A DNA stretch of 64,000 bases from the NCBI GenBank assembly GCA_030180135.1, contig CM058231.1, forward strand, positions 31,003,034-31,067,033, given 5' to 3'. The notes under the pieces were generated by a model. The model saw only the letters and a list, made by a program, of their open reading frames with translations. It was not told where the DNA came from and did not search any database. Positions within the stretch are counted from its first letter, which is position 1, and every line of letters starts with the position of its first letter. Shown piece by piece: positions 21,621-32,299 of this stretch. A program made the translations under genes and the position numbers. This DNA comes from Orychophragmus violaceus (lineage: Eukaryota; Streptophyta; Magnoliopsida; Brassicales; Brassicaceae).

Positions 21621-21906
21621 CCGAACAGTTCCTTGATTACAATCCGAAGACGAACAGTAGTCATTTATCTTTTGTCACCTAGTCATCGTTGATAATGAGT
21701 TTGGTAGGTAGTTCGATCAGGAAATTGGCCAAGACTTGAGATTTGGCGCTTGTCCTAGGTTTGTACTCGATTTCATACCCGCTCAAATCGACTGCTCACT
21801 TTGCAATCCTTCATGACTGAGTTGGAATATGCAAGATTATTCAGAGTGGTTGGTTGGTGACTACGACCAAAAAATGTGACGAGAAGTACAGTCATAGTTT
21901 TCATGC

Positions 21907-22925
21907 CTAGATGACGACTGCTATCGTGACCTTTTCCAGAGCGGTGTACTTTGTCTCGGAGTCTTCGAAGATCTTGCTAATATAAAAGATCGGTTTTTGG
22001 TATCCTTGGTCTTCTCGGACGAGGACACTACTGATTGCTGAAATTGAAACCGAGATATATAGGTAGAGCCTTTCTCCCTCCTCGAGTTTGGACAAGATCG
22101 GTGGGGTTGAGAGATAATGTTTTAGTTGTTTAAAAGCGTCCCGCATTTCGAGTCCCAATTGAACCTTTTGTTTCTTCGGAGCAGCTGGTAGAAAGGAAGA
22201 CACTTATCGGTTGATCGCGAGATGAATCTGTCCAGAGCGGCGATTTGTCCCGTAAGTCGTTGAATCTCTCGGTTGTTTCTGGATAAAGGGAGCTCGGTGA
22301 TTGCTGTTATATTTTTTGGATTGTCTTCGATTCCTCCCCTTGTGGCAATGTAACCGAGAAATCTCCTGATGTGACTGCGAATGTACAGTTCGTCGGATTC
22401 AGCTTCATTCCATATTTATTTAGGTTGTCGAAGCAGGTTGTCAAATGATCGATGTGATCGTCGGCCGATGTAGATTTGACGAGCAGAAAAAATCTGATTC
22501 ACCAGTCTTTGGTACGTTGCTCCTGCATTTTTGAGGCCGAAAGGCATCACTTTGTAATAGTAGGTTCCCCGCCCAGTAATAAACGATGTATTCTCGCGAT
22601 TGTCGGGATGCATCAATATCTGGTTGTATTTGGTGAAATCATCCATGAATGAGAGGAGGTCGTTTCCTGCTCTTGCTTCGACGAGCCAATCAATATGGGT
22701 TAAGGAAAACTGTCTTCGGGACATGCTTTGTTAAGATCGGTAAAGTCAACGCACACTCGCCATTTGCCATTTTTCTTATTGATGACCACTAGGTTTTATA
22801 GCCAATCGAGATACTTGACCTCGGTGATCGAACCTGCCTTTAAAAGCCTCTCTACTTTGTCGATTATGGCCTTTGCGCGCTCGGGACCAAGCTTTCTTCT
22901 TTTCTGTTTGATAGCTTGAATATCG
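21907..22925 (-). pseudogene. pol: Tat-1 reverse transcriptase and first RNase H, degenerate
   Basis: On the minus strand 22920-22740 reads KRRKLGPERAKAIIDKVE and KKNGKWRVCVDFTDLNKACP, the RT fingers. The frame 22724-22416 has FMDDFTKYNQILMHPDN and YYYKVMPFGLKNAGATYQR, the palm motif before the YxDD box. The YxDD region itself is frameshifted or lost near 22500-22480. The frame 22203-21907 carries the RT connection and RNase H start (LYLYISVSISAISSVLVRE). It is interrupted by stops. Confidence 0.8.
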
Positions 22926-23374
22926 GATTGACGTGTAGTTCGTAACAAGCGATTGATGGGTCTACTCCGGTCAGGTCATTGGTCTCCCATGTGAAGGTTT
23001 TGGCATTCCTTAGGAGGAAGTATACGAGCTTGTCTTTTAGGTCTTCTCTGAGATTAGCATTTACTCCGACGCATCGTTCTGGGTCGTTAAGATCGATGTT
23101 AATTTGAATGATTGCATCCCTTTGGGGCTTTTCTGGTGGTGGTAGCTCTATTTTGGGTTCAGCAACTAGATATGCTTGGGATGTGTGATGAAGCTTGTTC
23201 TCGATCTAGAAGCAATTTCTTGACAACCTTTGATTTCCTCGGAGCGTGAATATGCCACATGGAGTTGGGAATTTTATGCATTGATGATAGGTCGAAGGGA
23301 CTGCCTTCATTGCATGTATCCATGGTGTTCCCAGGATTACATTGTATATGGCTGGTCGGTCATGAACAACAAAT

Positions 23375-23979
23375 TTAACAATCTTTGTAACCCTTATGAC
23401 CTAAACATACAGCTTGATCGTGCCAATTGTTGTGATCGTATCCCCTGAGAAACCAGTTAGTGGCTTCTCGGATGGTTTCATTTTGGGATCGCTGAGTTTC
23501 ATCAGTTGCAACGTCTCTTTGAAAATCATGTCTAATGAACTCCCGGTATCGATCAGGATTTTTGTGACCTCGCAATCTCCCATTCAAAGCTTGATGACCA
23601 ACGGATAGTTATGTGGTTTATCTAAGCCTTCTTCGTCCTACTCGGTGAATATTATATATTTTCCTACTTTGAGTTAGTCGCTGCTTCTTTTCCATTGTTG
23701 TTGTGTGATTGTTCGGCGTTCATACTCTTTTATTGACCAAACTAAATCGTTGCAAGCTAGCAGTCCTCCCATAATCATATTTATGTATCTCCATTGCAGA
23801 GGTGTCCCTTCTTTATCTTGCTCGCCACGTCCTCTCTTCGGTGGTTCCATGTGTGTGTTTCTCTATTCCACTTCCCTCTCTGGTGCTACTTGTTTTTGTT
23901 TTCCTTCCTAAACAAGCTTAAAGCGTTCTCCTTCGTTTTTGGTTGGCGGTGAGCTTCTCGGTTCTTGATCTTTTCCGAA
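23375..23979 (-). pseudogene. Tat-1 protease and gag-pol linker
   Basis: The frame 23583-23401 carries the retroviral-type protease active site LIDTGSSLDMIF, followed by flap-like GDTITTIGTIKL. Upstream, at 23800-23650, the linker reads MIMGGLLACNDLVWSIKEYE. At 23979 the coding sequence is interrupted by Tat-2; the other half of gag resumes at 39553. Stops are present between these pieces. Confidence 0.75.
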
Positions 23980-24533
23980 TGTTGGTGCCAAAATCTGCAC
24001 TGGGATTTGGGCCGATAAGGCCCAATGGACTTATCTCATACACATGTTGACGTTAGAGACATTACTCCGGCCCAAACTGAAGCACATCAATTCTCCGCTT
24101 TATCAACTGGAAAACGACTGCGTATCTAGGAAGGGTGTGCCCAATATTTCAGTCAACCATCGTGCTGATTCAGTCAAACAGATCATTCTGAGATCAGCTC
24201 AACAGTCCGGGGATCACGGAGGTCGTTCCAACGAGAGCACTACGAGATATGCGGATGGAGAGCTTGTCATCAAGGCTATAAAATGAGTTTAGTGGCTTTA
24301 ACTCACGGAGCTTCTTTTTCCCATTAATTTACACACAAAACAGCTCTACGAGCTCACCGTAAACTCTCTCTTGAGATCTCATTTATAATTGTTCTTTCAT
24401 CACTACAAGATAATTACGAAATCCATTCTTTTTTAGATAGTTCTTTGAATCATCGTTTGATCTTTGAGGTGCTAGCCCTACAAAACTAGCCTTCACAAAT
24501 CATAAATCTTTAGTTTTGATTTCCGGATCCACA
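23980..24533 (+). repeat. Tat-2 5' LTR (554 bp)
   Basis: It begins TGTTGGTGCC and ends CCGGATCCACA, directly before the primer site. It matches 38996-39547 along its length, including GGGCC-GA-AAGGCCCA near the start and ATTACTCCGGCCCA. Confidence 0.9.
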
Positions 24534-24553
24534 ATTTGGCGCCATTTGTGGGC
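24534..24553 (+). other. Tat-2 primer binding site
   Basis: The bases ATTTGGCGCCATTTGTGGGC follow the LTR. TGGCGCC is the start of primer sites used by many plant Gypsy elements (tRNA-Asp type is my best guess). The corresponding site in Tat-1, on the minus strand next to 41130, is TGGAGCCATCTGTGGGG, a worn relative. Confidence 0.6.
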
Positions 24554-24639
24554 ACGATCATAGTATCCTCTATAAGAAAGATCCGATAAAAGATCTCGAA
24601 AAACGAAATGTGTGCTGAACAACCAAAACTCACGAAAGC

Positions 24640-26740
24640 TTGATTGAAACGACCAGTCACAACATATCCCTAGCAATTGACCCCACCGCGCGACGCTCCC
24701 ATGGAAACAGAATTGACAGGCTCTGGAGACTTGACTCCGCCCTAAGGCATTGTCATGGATCCAGTTTTGCGGCCATCTAGCACCACTATTAGAGATAACC
24801 TCCCCAACGGGAGCACCTCCACCCATGATCGCGCAAATCCTCGAGTCTGGATAAGATCCAATGACAACTCGATCGGCCAGGCACGAACCTTGAACAGAAC
24901 TGATCTACAGTGCTTGTAATATATAGTCTTAATAATCTAGTCGAGATCCACAGCATGCTCTTAACGTTAGTCGAAAAGGCTCAAAGCCATGATTCAACGA
25001 CTCGAACACTAAATTCTCGGATTGACCAACAAGAACGAGATCTCGCAAATAGACTTGATGAGATCTCCCAATCCCAAGTTTCTAACAGGACGAGACTCCT
25101 CACCAATGGAGGAAGTCTGCCTCGGCGAACACGTCTGAACTTCTCCAAAATCTACGTCAGTCCTGACGCCTCGAGACAGTTCACTACCCCAGTGCAAGCT
25201 GGATGGTATCCGACACCTCCCTCCTTCGTGAGCTCGCCATCCTTAATTACGAACTTGACGAACTCAAACGGTGTGGGAAAAGCATATCATCCGACGCGTG
25301 TGCCCTCTATACCACTTTTTCCTCCAGGGTATGAACCATCCATGCCCTTGTGGCCAAGAGTGTATGACATTCCTTCTACATCGAGACAACCTCCAAAGAT
25401 CCCCAACAGGAACAATTCTGGAACACAATTTGACTTTAGACCTCCCCAAAGGGGGAACGGTCAAGCAAATAGTCAACCAAACAGGCTGAATTATCACTCT
25501 ATTGACCATCAATGTGTGGTCGTTCGCTAATCTTTCCAAAGATACGTTAATCACAATAACGCTGAGCTGCAACAGATGAATAATCGAGTTCACTCAGCCA
25601 TAAGCTCAGCTTCTGATATTGACAGGGTAATAAAGGAAACTCGATGATCTCCCTTCATAGACAGGATCGCTAACGCTCGCATCCAAAATGCACTTAAAAT
25701 CAGATTTACATAATAACCTGGAAAAGGATATCCTCGAGCTCATATCAGAGCATTCAAACTAGTGATAGCTCGAGTGCGTCTGAACGGTTTAGAGAGAGAA
25801 GCCGGCCACTGCCGTTTCTTTGCCGAAAATTTAGTCGGTCCCGCCTTAGAATTGTTTGCAGCCTTGGAAGAAAATTCCATAGACAACTTTAACCACCCCA
25901 CCTCGGATTTTCTTAAACACTACTCGGTGTACGTATAGGAAAAAGCCTCAGAGGCCGATCTTTGGGAAATCTATAAAGCTCGAGGTGAATCCCTTAGAAG
26001 CTTCATATATAGGTTCAAATAGGTCAAAGCTAAGATCGCGAACCCGAACGAGGGCATAACCCTCAAAGCACTCAGACATGAATTCTGGTATACTTTCAGA
26101 TTTCGTGAAGAGGTCGCAGTTAGATCAGTATTCTCTCTTGATGTCGCGCTCCATCGAGCGTCAGCCTTTGCACTTCATAAAGAAGATACTAAAAATATCG
26201 CGGATAGTGGCCCTGTTCGGTAGAGCATCGCTGCGATCACTTTTAATTATTAAAAATTAAACATGAACAGAGACAAAAGATATGGCGGAGAATACACGTA
26301 AGCTGTCGCTGCGACTACCTTTTACAAGTCATACGAAAGTTGTCTTCATCGCTGTAAAAATCAGCGACGGATAAAACGATCGCTGCGACTACTTTTCGTT
26401 GTCAAAACTGAGGCTTCCGGTGTTGCTCTTCACAAACTTGGACAAGAAGACACTTACATTTTGATCGCAATCGCTTGACGCAGAGACTATGAAAAGAACA
26501 GGCCCAGTCACAGAAAATCAGCAACTCCCCACAAACAACTCAAACAGGAATTCGAGAAATGATTCAAAGGATAAAGGTCAAGGTCAACATAACTTCGCTA
26601 TCGAAGATTCGACCAAGTCCAAAAACAAACCCTTTGACAAGAACAAATTCTGAAAATATCATAACAAGAACGAACATTCCTCAGAGGAATGCCAAAGCAA
26701 AGCTCGTATCTCAGATGAAAAAGGTATGACCGAATCACCA
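24640..26740 (+). pseudogene. gag: Tat-2 gag, degenerate
   Basis: The N-terminal part includes the open frame 24910-25530, with a short coiled-coil-like stretch (LNSRIDQQERDLANRLDEIS) and a proline-rich middle. The core gag follows at 25680-26170: FIDRIANARIQ, then GHCRFFAENLVGPALELF and FLKHYSVYV, and KALRHEFWYTFRFREEVAVR. These match Tat-1 gag (LSRAALKWFYRLE, LKHYSMYI). Stops occur throughout. Between about 26205 and 26410 the frame is disturbed by a short repeated GC-richer insert (ATCGCTGCGA words). No zinc knuckle was clearly seen. Confidence 0.7.
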
Positions 26741-26894
26741 GGAGAGCAAACTCCTTAAGATTGTGAGCTCCCACCTAAGCCCGATACAAATAAGTAGACC
26801 TTCAGTAAGAGGATCTTGAATATCAAGGAGGAAACCTTTGAGTCTCCACCACCATGCCCACCAAAGGGACAAAAGCGTACCGAGCTCATCTTTC

Positions 26895-27240
26895 AAAATC
26901 TCAGCTTGCACTTCCATAGGGGGGAAGGGTTATGCCTACCTTCAAAAAGCGATGCTCCAAAAGCACTTCACCTAAACGAATTCACCTCATTCGCCGAAAA
27001 CTTGAGCTACCCTACTCACTGGCTGAAAAAACAAGTCTCTCGCCCAACCACTACCTTGGTTAATGCAAACTCGATCTCCATCTCTCTTTGCACTTCTTGG
27101 GGGGACAAAAGTGTTGCATCATACCTCTCACTTGGTTAGTGCGGAGTCGAACTCCAAACTTACCTACATGTCACCTCACACTTCAGGGGGGAGGAGGGGA
27201 AGGGCTATGTCCACCTCCAGAAAGCGACAACTTCATTCGT
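26895..27240. repeat. Three G-tract repeats in Tat-2 between gag and protease
   Basis: Related units are centred on G-runs at about 26919-26930 (AGGGGGGAAGGG), 27097-27105 (TGGGGGGAC) and 27184-27208 (AGGGGGGAGGAGGGG and GAAGGG). Each follows a CACTTC word. The first and third also share TATG-CCACCTYCA-AAAGCGA. They resemble polypurine tracts but are internal. Confidence 0.6.
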
Positions 27241-27860
27241 GGAGGCTCCAAGTTCTGTCGCGAATCGGTAAATTCAATTAAAACATTCCAAAGAAAGCTC
27301 TTCAAAGACTCTAGGAATGAAAGTAAATTAGAAGGGCCTAACCACAGAATTTTGTTCTGGGAAAGTGAAACGCTAAGCCTGGACATACCACACGACAATA
27401 CTCTCATAATCGAGCTCGATGTATATGGATTTGAGTTATCCATAGTCATGATTGATACCGGTAGCTCAGTAGATTTGTTGTTTTACACTTCCTTTAGAAA
27501 AATGGGTTTTACGGACTCTATATTAAAAGGTGAGAAAGCAACTCTCATATGCTTGCCGGCAAAACGACGTACTCATTAGGAAAAATCCGACTGCTAGTCA
27601 ACGCTGTTTGAGTACTAAAGCAAATAAATTTCACGGTAGTAAACATTCTAGCTCCCTATAATGAAATTATGGGCAGGCCATGGATCTACACCATGAAATC
27701 AGTTCCATCGACATACCTTCAGTGCGTCAAATTTCCTGGTCCGAATGGAACCAAAACGATCTTCATAAGGAAAAAGTCCGCCCGAGTATGCTACCTAGAT
27801 GGCTATCGTCATATAGAACTGTCTGAACTATAGCAATTATAGAAAATCAATGAGCTCGTA
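27241..27860 (+). pseudogene. Tat-2 protease
   Basis: The frame ending at 27579 reads IPHDNTLIIELDVYGFEL and then VMIDTGSSVDLLFYTSFRKM, the retropepsin active site (D-T-G-S). After 27579 the frame breaks, but downstream bases still read ILAPYNEIMGRPW and YLQCVKFPGPNGTK, the usual linker to RT. It is a pseudogene because of the stops; the active-site motif itself is intact. Confidence 0.75.
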
Positions 27861-27869
27861 GAACGAGAG

Positions 27870-29258
27870 ACCAAACGCAACAAAAACCCAATGGTCTGTG
27901 GACCTCGAAAAGAGCTTGCTGTAAAAGAATACATCGACGATAACAACCCCAAGAGGTGTGTCGATATCGTAGCAGAACTAACAAACCCGATCAAAGACAA
28001 ACTTATAACTTTACTTAAAGGGAACGTACACACCTTCGTGTGGTCCACATCATATATGAAAGAGATCAGCCTTGAATTTACCTCTCACGACCTAAATGTC
28101 GACCCTACTTACAAGAACATCAAGCAAAAACGATGCAAGCTCGGACCCGACCGAGCTAAAGCGATTAACGATGAGGTCGACCGACTACTCAGAGTAGGTC
28201 TGATCAAGAAAGTAAAATACCCTGACTGGCTCGCCAACCCGATAGTAGTTAAAAAGAAGAACGGGAAGTTGAGAGTATGCATTGATTCACCGACCACAAC
28301 AAGGGTTGTCCGAAGGACAGCTTTCCACCCCTCATATAGATTGTATGGTAGAAGCTACAGCTGGCCATTAGCTCATGTTCTTTATGGACGCTTTCTCAAG
28401 GTATAATCAGATCCTGATGAACTCAGAGGATCAAGAAAAAAAAACAGCTTTTATCACAGACCGATGCATTTATTGTTACAAGCTAATCCTCTTCGGACTA
28501 AAGAACGCAGGCACAACTATCATCACCTAATAAACAAAATATTTGTAGACCAACTTGGTATAACAATGGAATTCAATATAGACGACATGTTGGTCAACTC
28601 GTCTCGATAATGCGACAACGTAGCTCAGCTAAAGGACTGCTTCTATATCCTTAACAAATATGACATGAAATTAAATCTAGTTAAATGATCCTTTGGAGTA
28701 TTCTCCGGCGAGTTCCCCAGGTATATTGTAACCGAAAAAGGAATCGAAGACAACCCTAAACAGATTACTGCCTTCGTAGAGATGCCGTCTCCCAAGACCA
28801 CTCATGAAGTGTAACTATTAACAGAGAGAATAGCAGCTCTCAGTCGCTTTATCTCCCGATCTACTGGCAAATTTCTTCCATTTTATCAGCTCCTCTAACT
28901 AAGGTAACAAGAAATTCATATGGAATGAAAAATGAGAAGAGGCGTTCACACAACTAAAATCTTCTCTTAGCGAGCCTTCCATCCTAGCCAAACCAGTGGG
29001 AGGAGAGCCGCTCTACCTCTACATCGCAATGTCATCTACTGCTGTAACTGAAGTACTAGTTCGCGAAGAGCAGAACGAGCAGCAGCCAATCTTATATGTA
29101 AGCAAAACGATAATAGATGCAGAGACCTAGTATCTAGAAATTGAAAAATTAGCTCTAGCTTGGTCATGTTAGCCCGCAAGCTCCGACGTTACTTCCAATC
29201 GCAATCCATTGTAGTAATGACCTAGCAACCAATTCGAAACTATACTCCATAGTCCGAG
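27870..29258 (+). pseudogene. pol: Tat-2 reverse transcriptase and start of RNase H, interrupted at 29258
   Basis: The frame 27891-28406 carries KQKRCKLGPDRAKAINDEVD and NPIVVKKKNGKLRVCID, the RT fingers, then breaks near 28290. Palm pieces follow in other frames: FSRYNQILMNSED and FITDRCIYCYKL, then LFGLKNAGTT. The RNase H start at ~28990-29160 reads EPLYLYIAMSSTAVTEVLVRE. At 29258 Athila-3 is inserted; coding sequence resumes at 34850. Numerous stops rule out function. Confidence 0.78.
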
Positions 29259-30442
29259 TGATATACCATGGATTTTAGGGCTTTTAGCCATGGTATATAT
29301 CTTATTTATCGAGTATTTTATTATGTTTTGGAGTCCTTTTAGTATGTTTACAGGTCTAGACACGTTTGGAGCGGAATTGGATATTATGGCGCATTCTGGA
29401 GCTATTTGGAGCATTTGGCCGAGAGGAAGAGTTCACTGCCCATATCAGACATGTGTGTCGATCGTTGCAAGGTGTGCATCGATCGACACAAGATCGTGAC
29501 AGACACATTCTCGCGAGTTTATGAAGAGTTTGGGAATTGCAACTTTGCCCAGATGTTTCTCATAATTACAAAGAAGCCCCAGCCGACTTTAGACCATTGT
29601 ATTAGGGTTTTTAAGCCATTGTTTAGGCAACGCTTTACTTACGCTTTATTTTATTCAGAGAGAGTTTGAGGGGCTGATCTTGTTCTCGAAAGAGACTTGA
29701 TTTCGAACCCCAGTTCTTTATTCTGTTTTATAATATTTGGTTTTCTATTCATGATGTCTTCTGTTTCGATGAACATGTCTGAGTAGATTACCTGTTAGGT
29801 TTAGGGATTCTCATTAGGGACTTCATGGAATTATAGGCTAATCAATCTGTTAGGGATTCATACTTTCTAGTTCTTCGTCTAGGATTGTTCTTAACGCTTA
29901 ATCTGAATTGGCCACTTAGATTATTGATGTTAGGTTGATTGATGCAACGACAGTTGGTTAATTAGCTAGAAAGAATCTAGACGAGCAATTGAATTACTCG
30001 CAAAGGAATTTGGTTTAATTGAATTGTGAACATATCGAACTCGATCTTAAAGCTAGTTTAATCTGTTAGTAATTGCAAAGGAATTTGGATTGCTGCACTT
30101 AGACTTAGAGAATTCTCGCAACGACAGTTGGTTAATTCTATATATGTGTTTGAGTTCTAGAAAAATTCCTAATTAGATCCCGCTTGATTGATTGTCTGTG
30201 CTCCCGATTTCCTGAGGACTCCCTAAACTTAACGCCTTCTCTTCCTTGCTCACAAACTCGCTTGATTTACTTTCCTGCATCGCTTTTTAGTTTCCCATTA
30301 CAATTTGCTTTCTCCTAGTTTAATCTTAACTGTTCTAAATCTATCGTTGACCAAAGTCCCTGTGGATTCGATACCCTAAGTACTACAACTACATCACTGT
30401 GCACTTGCAGTAGTATAGGAGTAAAACTTCTAGAGCATATCA
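29259..30442 (+). repeat. Athila-3 5' LTR (1184 bp)
   Basis: It begins TGATATACCATGG and ends TAGAGCATATCA. One palindrome pair lies at 29458 and 29479. It is non-coding: the small frames at 29290-29669 recur in the 3' LTR only because the LTR is duplicated. Unrelated by eye to the Tat LTRs, but similar at both ends to the LTRs at 54803 and 60386. Confidence 0.93.
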
Positions 30443-30470
30443 AGTTTTTGGTGCCGTTGTCGGGGACTCT
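30443..30470 (+). other. Athila-3 primer binding site
   Basis: After the LTR the bases read TTGGTGCCGTTGTCGGGGAC (30449-30468). This is very like the tRNA-Asp-type primer site TGGCGCCGTTGCCGGGG of Athila elements. The six bases between LTR end and match are AGTTTT. Confidence 0.8.
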
Positions 30471-30559
30471 TTTGAGTCTTCGATAGATTTGAACTTAGGG
30501 TTTAGACTAGGTTGTTCGTTTTGGTTTTTTGTTTACTAATTTTTTCTTTTTCTTGCGTT

Positions 30560-31502
30560 TAGGGTACGCCTGTAATCGCCTTGCATCGATCGACACGGTC
30601 CTGTGTGTCGATCGACACATCTTCGAGCTTGCATCGATCAACACTTCTCTGCATCGATCGACACAGCGCGTAAGATGATGAGAATGATGGAACCGATGTT
30701 GGAAAATCAGCAGAATAACTCATTCTGCAGAGACTATGGTTCCTATTCATTCACTAGAAATTATGAATCTCCATCATATCAGCCTGTTTCTCCTCAAAAT
30801 ACACAGTCTGATAAGCTGATGAGTATGATGGAGCACTTACTGGAAAGACAGGAAGAGGATTTGAACTACATCAATAGCTCTGGATTCCAAGGAAACAGGT
30901 TTGGTAATCAGCAGGGTTATTCTTATCAGAGAGCCTATGGATCATCTTCTTATCAGACACCTCCTGCTGCTGATGCTTATAAGAGCAAGATGGAATCCAT
31001 GAGGGAGCAGTTGCTAGAGGATCAGGCTAAGACTGCTGTAAGCTTCGACAAGAAGCTGGATGCTATACATGAAAATCTGAATGGGAAGTTTGAATACTTG
31101 AGCACACATGTGAAGAAGCTAGATATCCAAGTTCAGCAGACAGCTGGAGCAATACAAAGGCAAAATGAAGCTGGGAAAGCTGAACAGTACAGATCCATCA
31201 AAGCTGTGACCTTAAGAGATGGGATTGACTTGCTGGGAGAAGAAGAGAGCATAATCTCGGATTTTCTGGACAAATTGTGTCTGTCTGAGACTTGCATCGA
31301 TCGACACAGCTCAAGCATCGATCGACACAGTCCCGATCCGACTGATGAAATTGAACATAATCGCCTTGTGTCGTTCGACACACATCGTGCATCGGTCGAC
31401 ACAGATCGCAGACGGGATCAGAAACCTGCAACAGTCCCAGAACGAGACTATAAGCTCCCTGTGCCATATCCTAAGGTTCCTAAAGTGTTAAACAGAAGCT
31501 AG
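30560..31502 (+). pseudogene. gag: Athila-3 shortened gag-like frame with palindrome-encoded peptides
   Basis: An open frame to the stop at 31501. The first in-frame ATG is 30675; upstream codons to 30603 are also open but begin at GTG. It is rich in glutamine, tyrosine and serine, with methionine-rich helical parts (MMRMMEPMLENQQNN, KLMSMMEHLLERQEED) and a helical section about residues 130-195. No canonical gag core or zinc knuckle is seen, so it may be a C-terminal remnant of Athila gag. Embedded palindrome pairs yield CIDRHSSSIDRHS at 31292-31330. Function beyond RNA packaging is unknown. Confidence 0.6.
30575..30675. repeat. Four TCGATCGA-type palindromes (two pairs), start of Athila-3 gag
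   Basis: Palindrome starts are 30586, 30608, 30634 (as TCGATCAA) and 30654. The first pair is preceded by AATCGCC at 30574. The last is followed after six bases by GCG at 30668. Two further pairs occur at 31297/31318 and 31371/31392, and two more at 32497/32518 and 32610/32631. Confidence 0.85.
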
Positions 31503-32295
31503 AAGTGGCTAACTGTATGAGAGTGATGGAAAAGAAGCTGATTAAGATTACAGAGAAGCTTCCAGATCCAGGAGCATTTGTGATACTCTGTTCAATCTCT
31601 AAGGACAGATACAAGCGTTCTCTGTGCGACTGAGGAGCTGATGTGAATCTCATGCCATACTCTGTGGCTGTGAGATTGGGCAAGATGGATTTCCATCCTA
31701 CTAGGATCTCTCTTATCCTAGCTGATCGTTCAAAGAAGTATCCAGAAGGAGTTCTTGAAGACATTAATGTTAGAGTTGGGAACTACTTGATTCCGACGGA
31801 CTTTGTAGTGCTAAAGTATGAGATTCAAGATCCTTCTAACCTGATGACCCTCTGCTGCTTGGTAGATCCTTCTTAGCTACTGCTGGAGCTATGATTAATG
31901 TGCAACATGGCCTAATTGATCTCCACCTGGGAGATGAGACATTGAGATTCAAGATGGATAAGCTGCAGAAAGCCACCATTGATGGATAGAGCTTCAATAT
32001 GGAAGTGGAACCAGAGGTTCCAATTGGAGAGAAGAAGATGGCGGTTCCTCTTGAACCTGCTCTAACATCTTCAATGCCTGCAACTGGTCATAAGCAGAAA
32101 GCTCCAAACATCTCATTCCCAAAGGTAAGGCACAAATCATCTAAGCTTAAACCTCCTAACTGCATTGCTTTGAATGCAGGTAAACACAGCATCCCACCCA
32201 AGCTTCGCTCCCGCCCTGATTCTACTCTTTCGTTCTTTGGCAAATCTCATGATCCGACATCATACACACCTCCTTGGATGAAGAGATATTCATAG
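31503..32295 (+). pseudogene. Athila-3 retropepsin-like protease, active-site stop
   Basis: The sequence reads ITEKLPDPGAFVILCSISKD and then CD, a TGA stop at 31631-31633, and GADVNLMPYSVAVRLGKMDF. In Athila-5 the same place reads CDLGAAGSIMPYSV, so the stop falls inside the protease active-site loop. The frame continues LADRSKKYPEGVLED and NVRVGNYLIPTDFVVLKYE, breaks at 31874, and has another stop at 31987-31989. The last part, 31999-32295, ends SYTPPWMKRYS, equivalent to AYSPPWMRRLE in Athila-5. At least three lesions are present despite near-identical LTRs. Confidence 0.8.
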
Positions 32296-32299
32296 AGAC

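Noticed and set aside
29290..29669. Duplicated small frames (also at 33697-34076) as possible genes
   Set aside because: They lie in the two LTR copies of Athila-3 and recur only because LTRs are duplicated; no start context or known domain.
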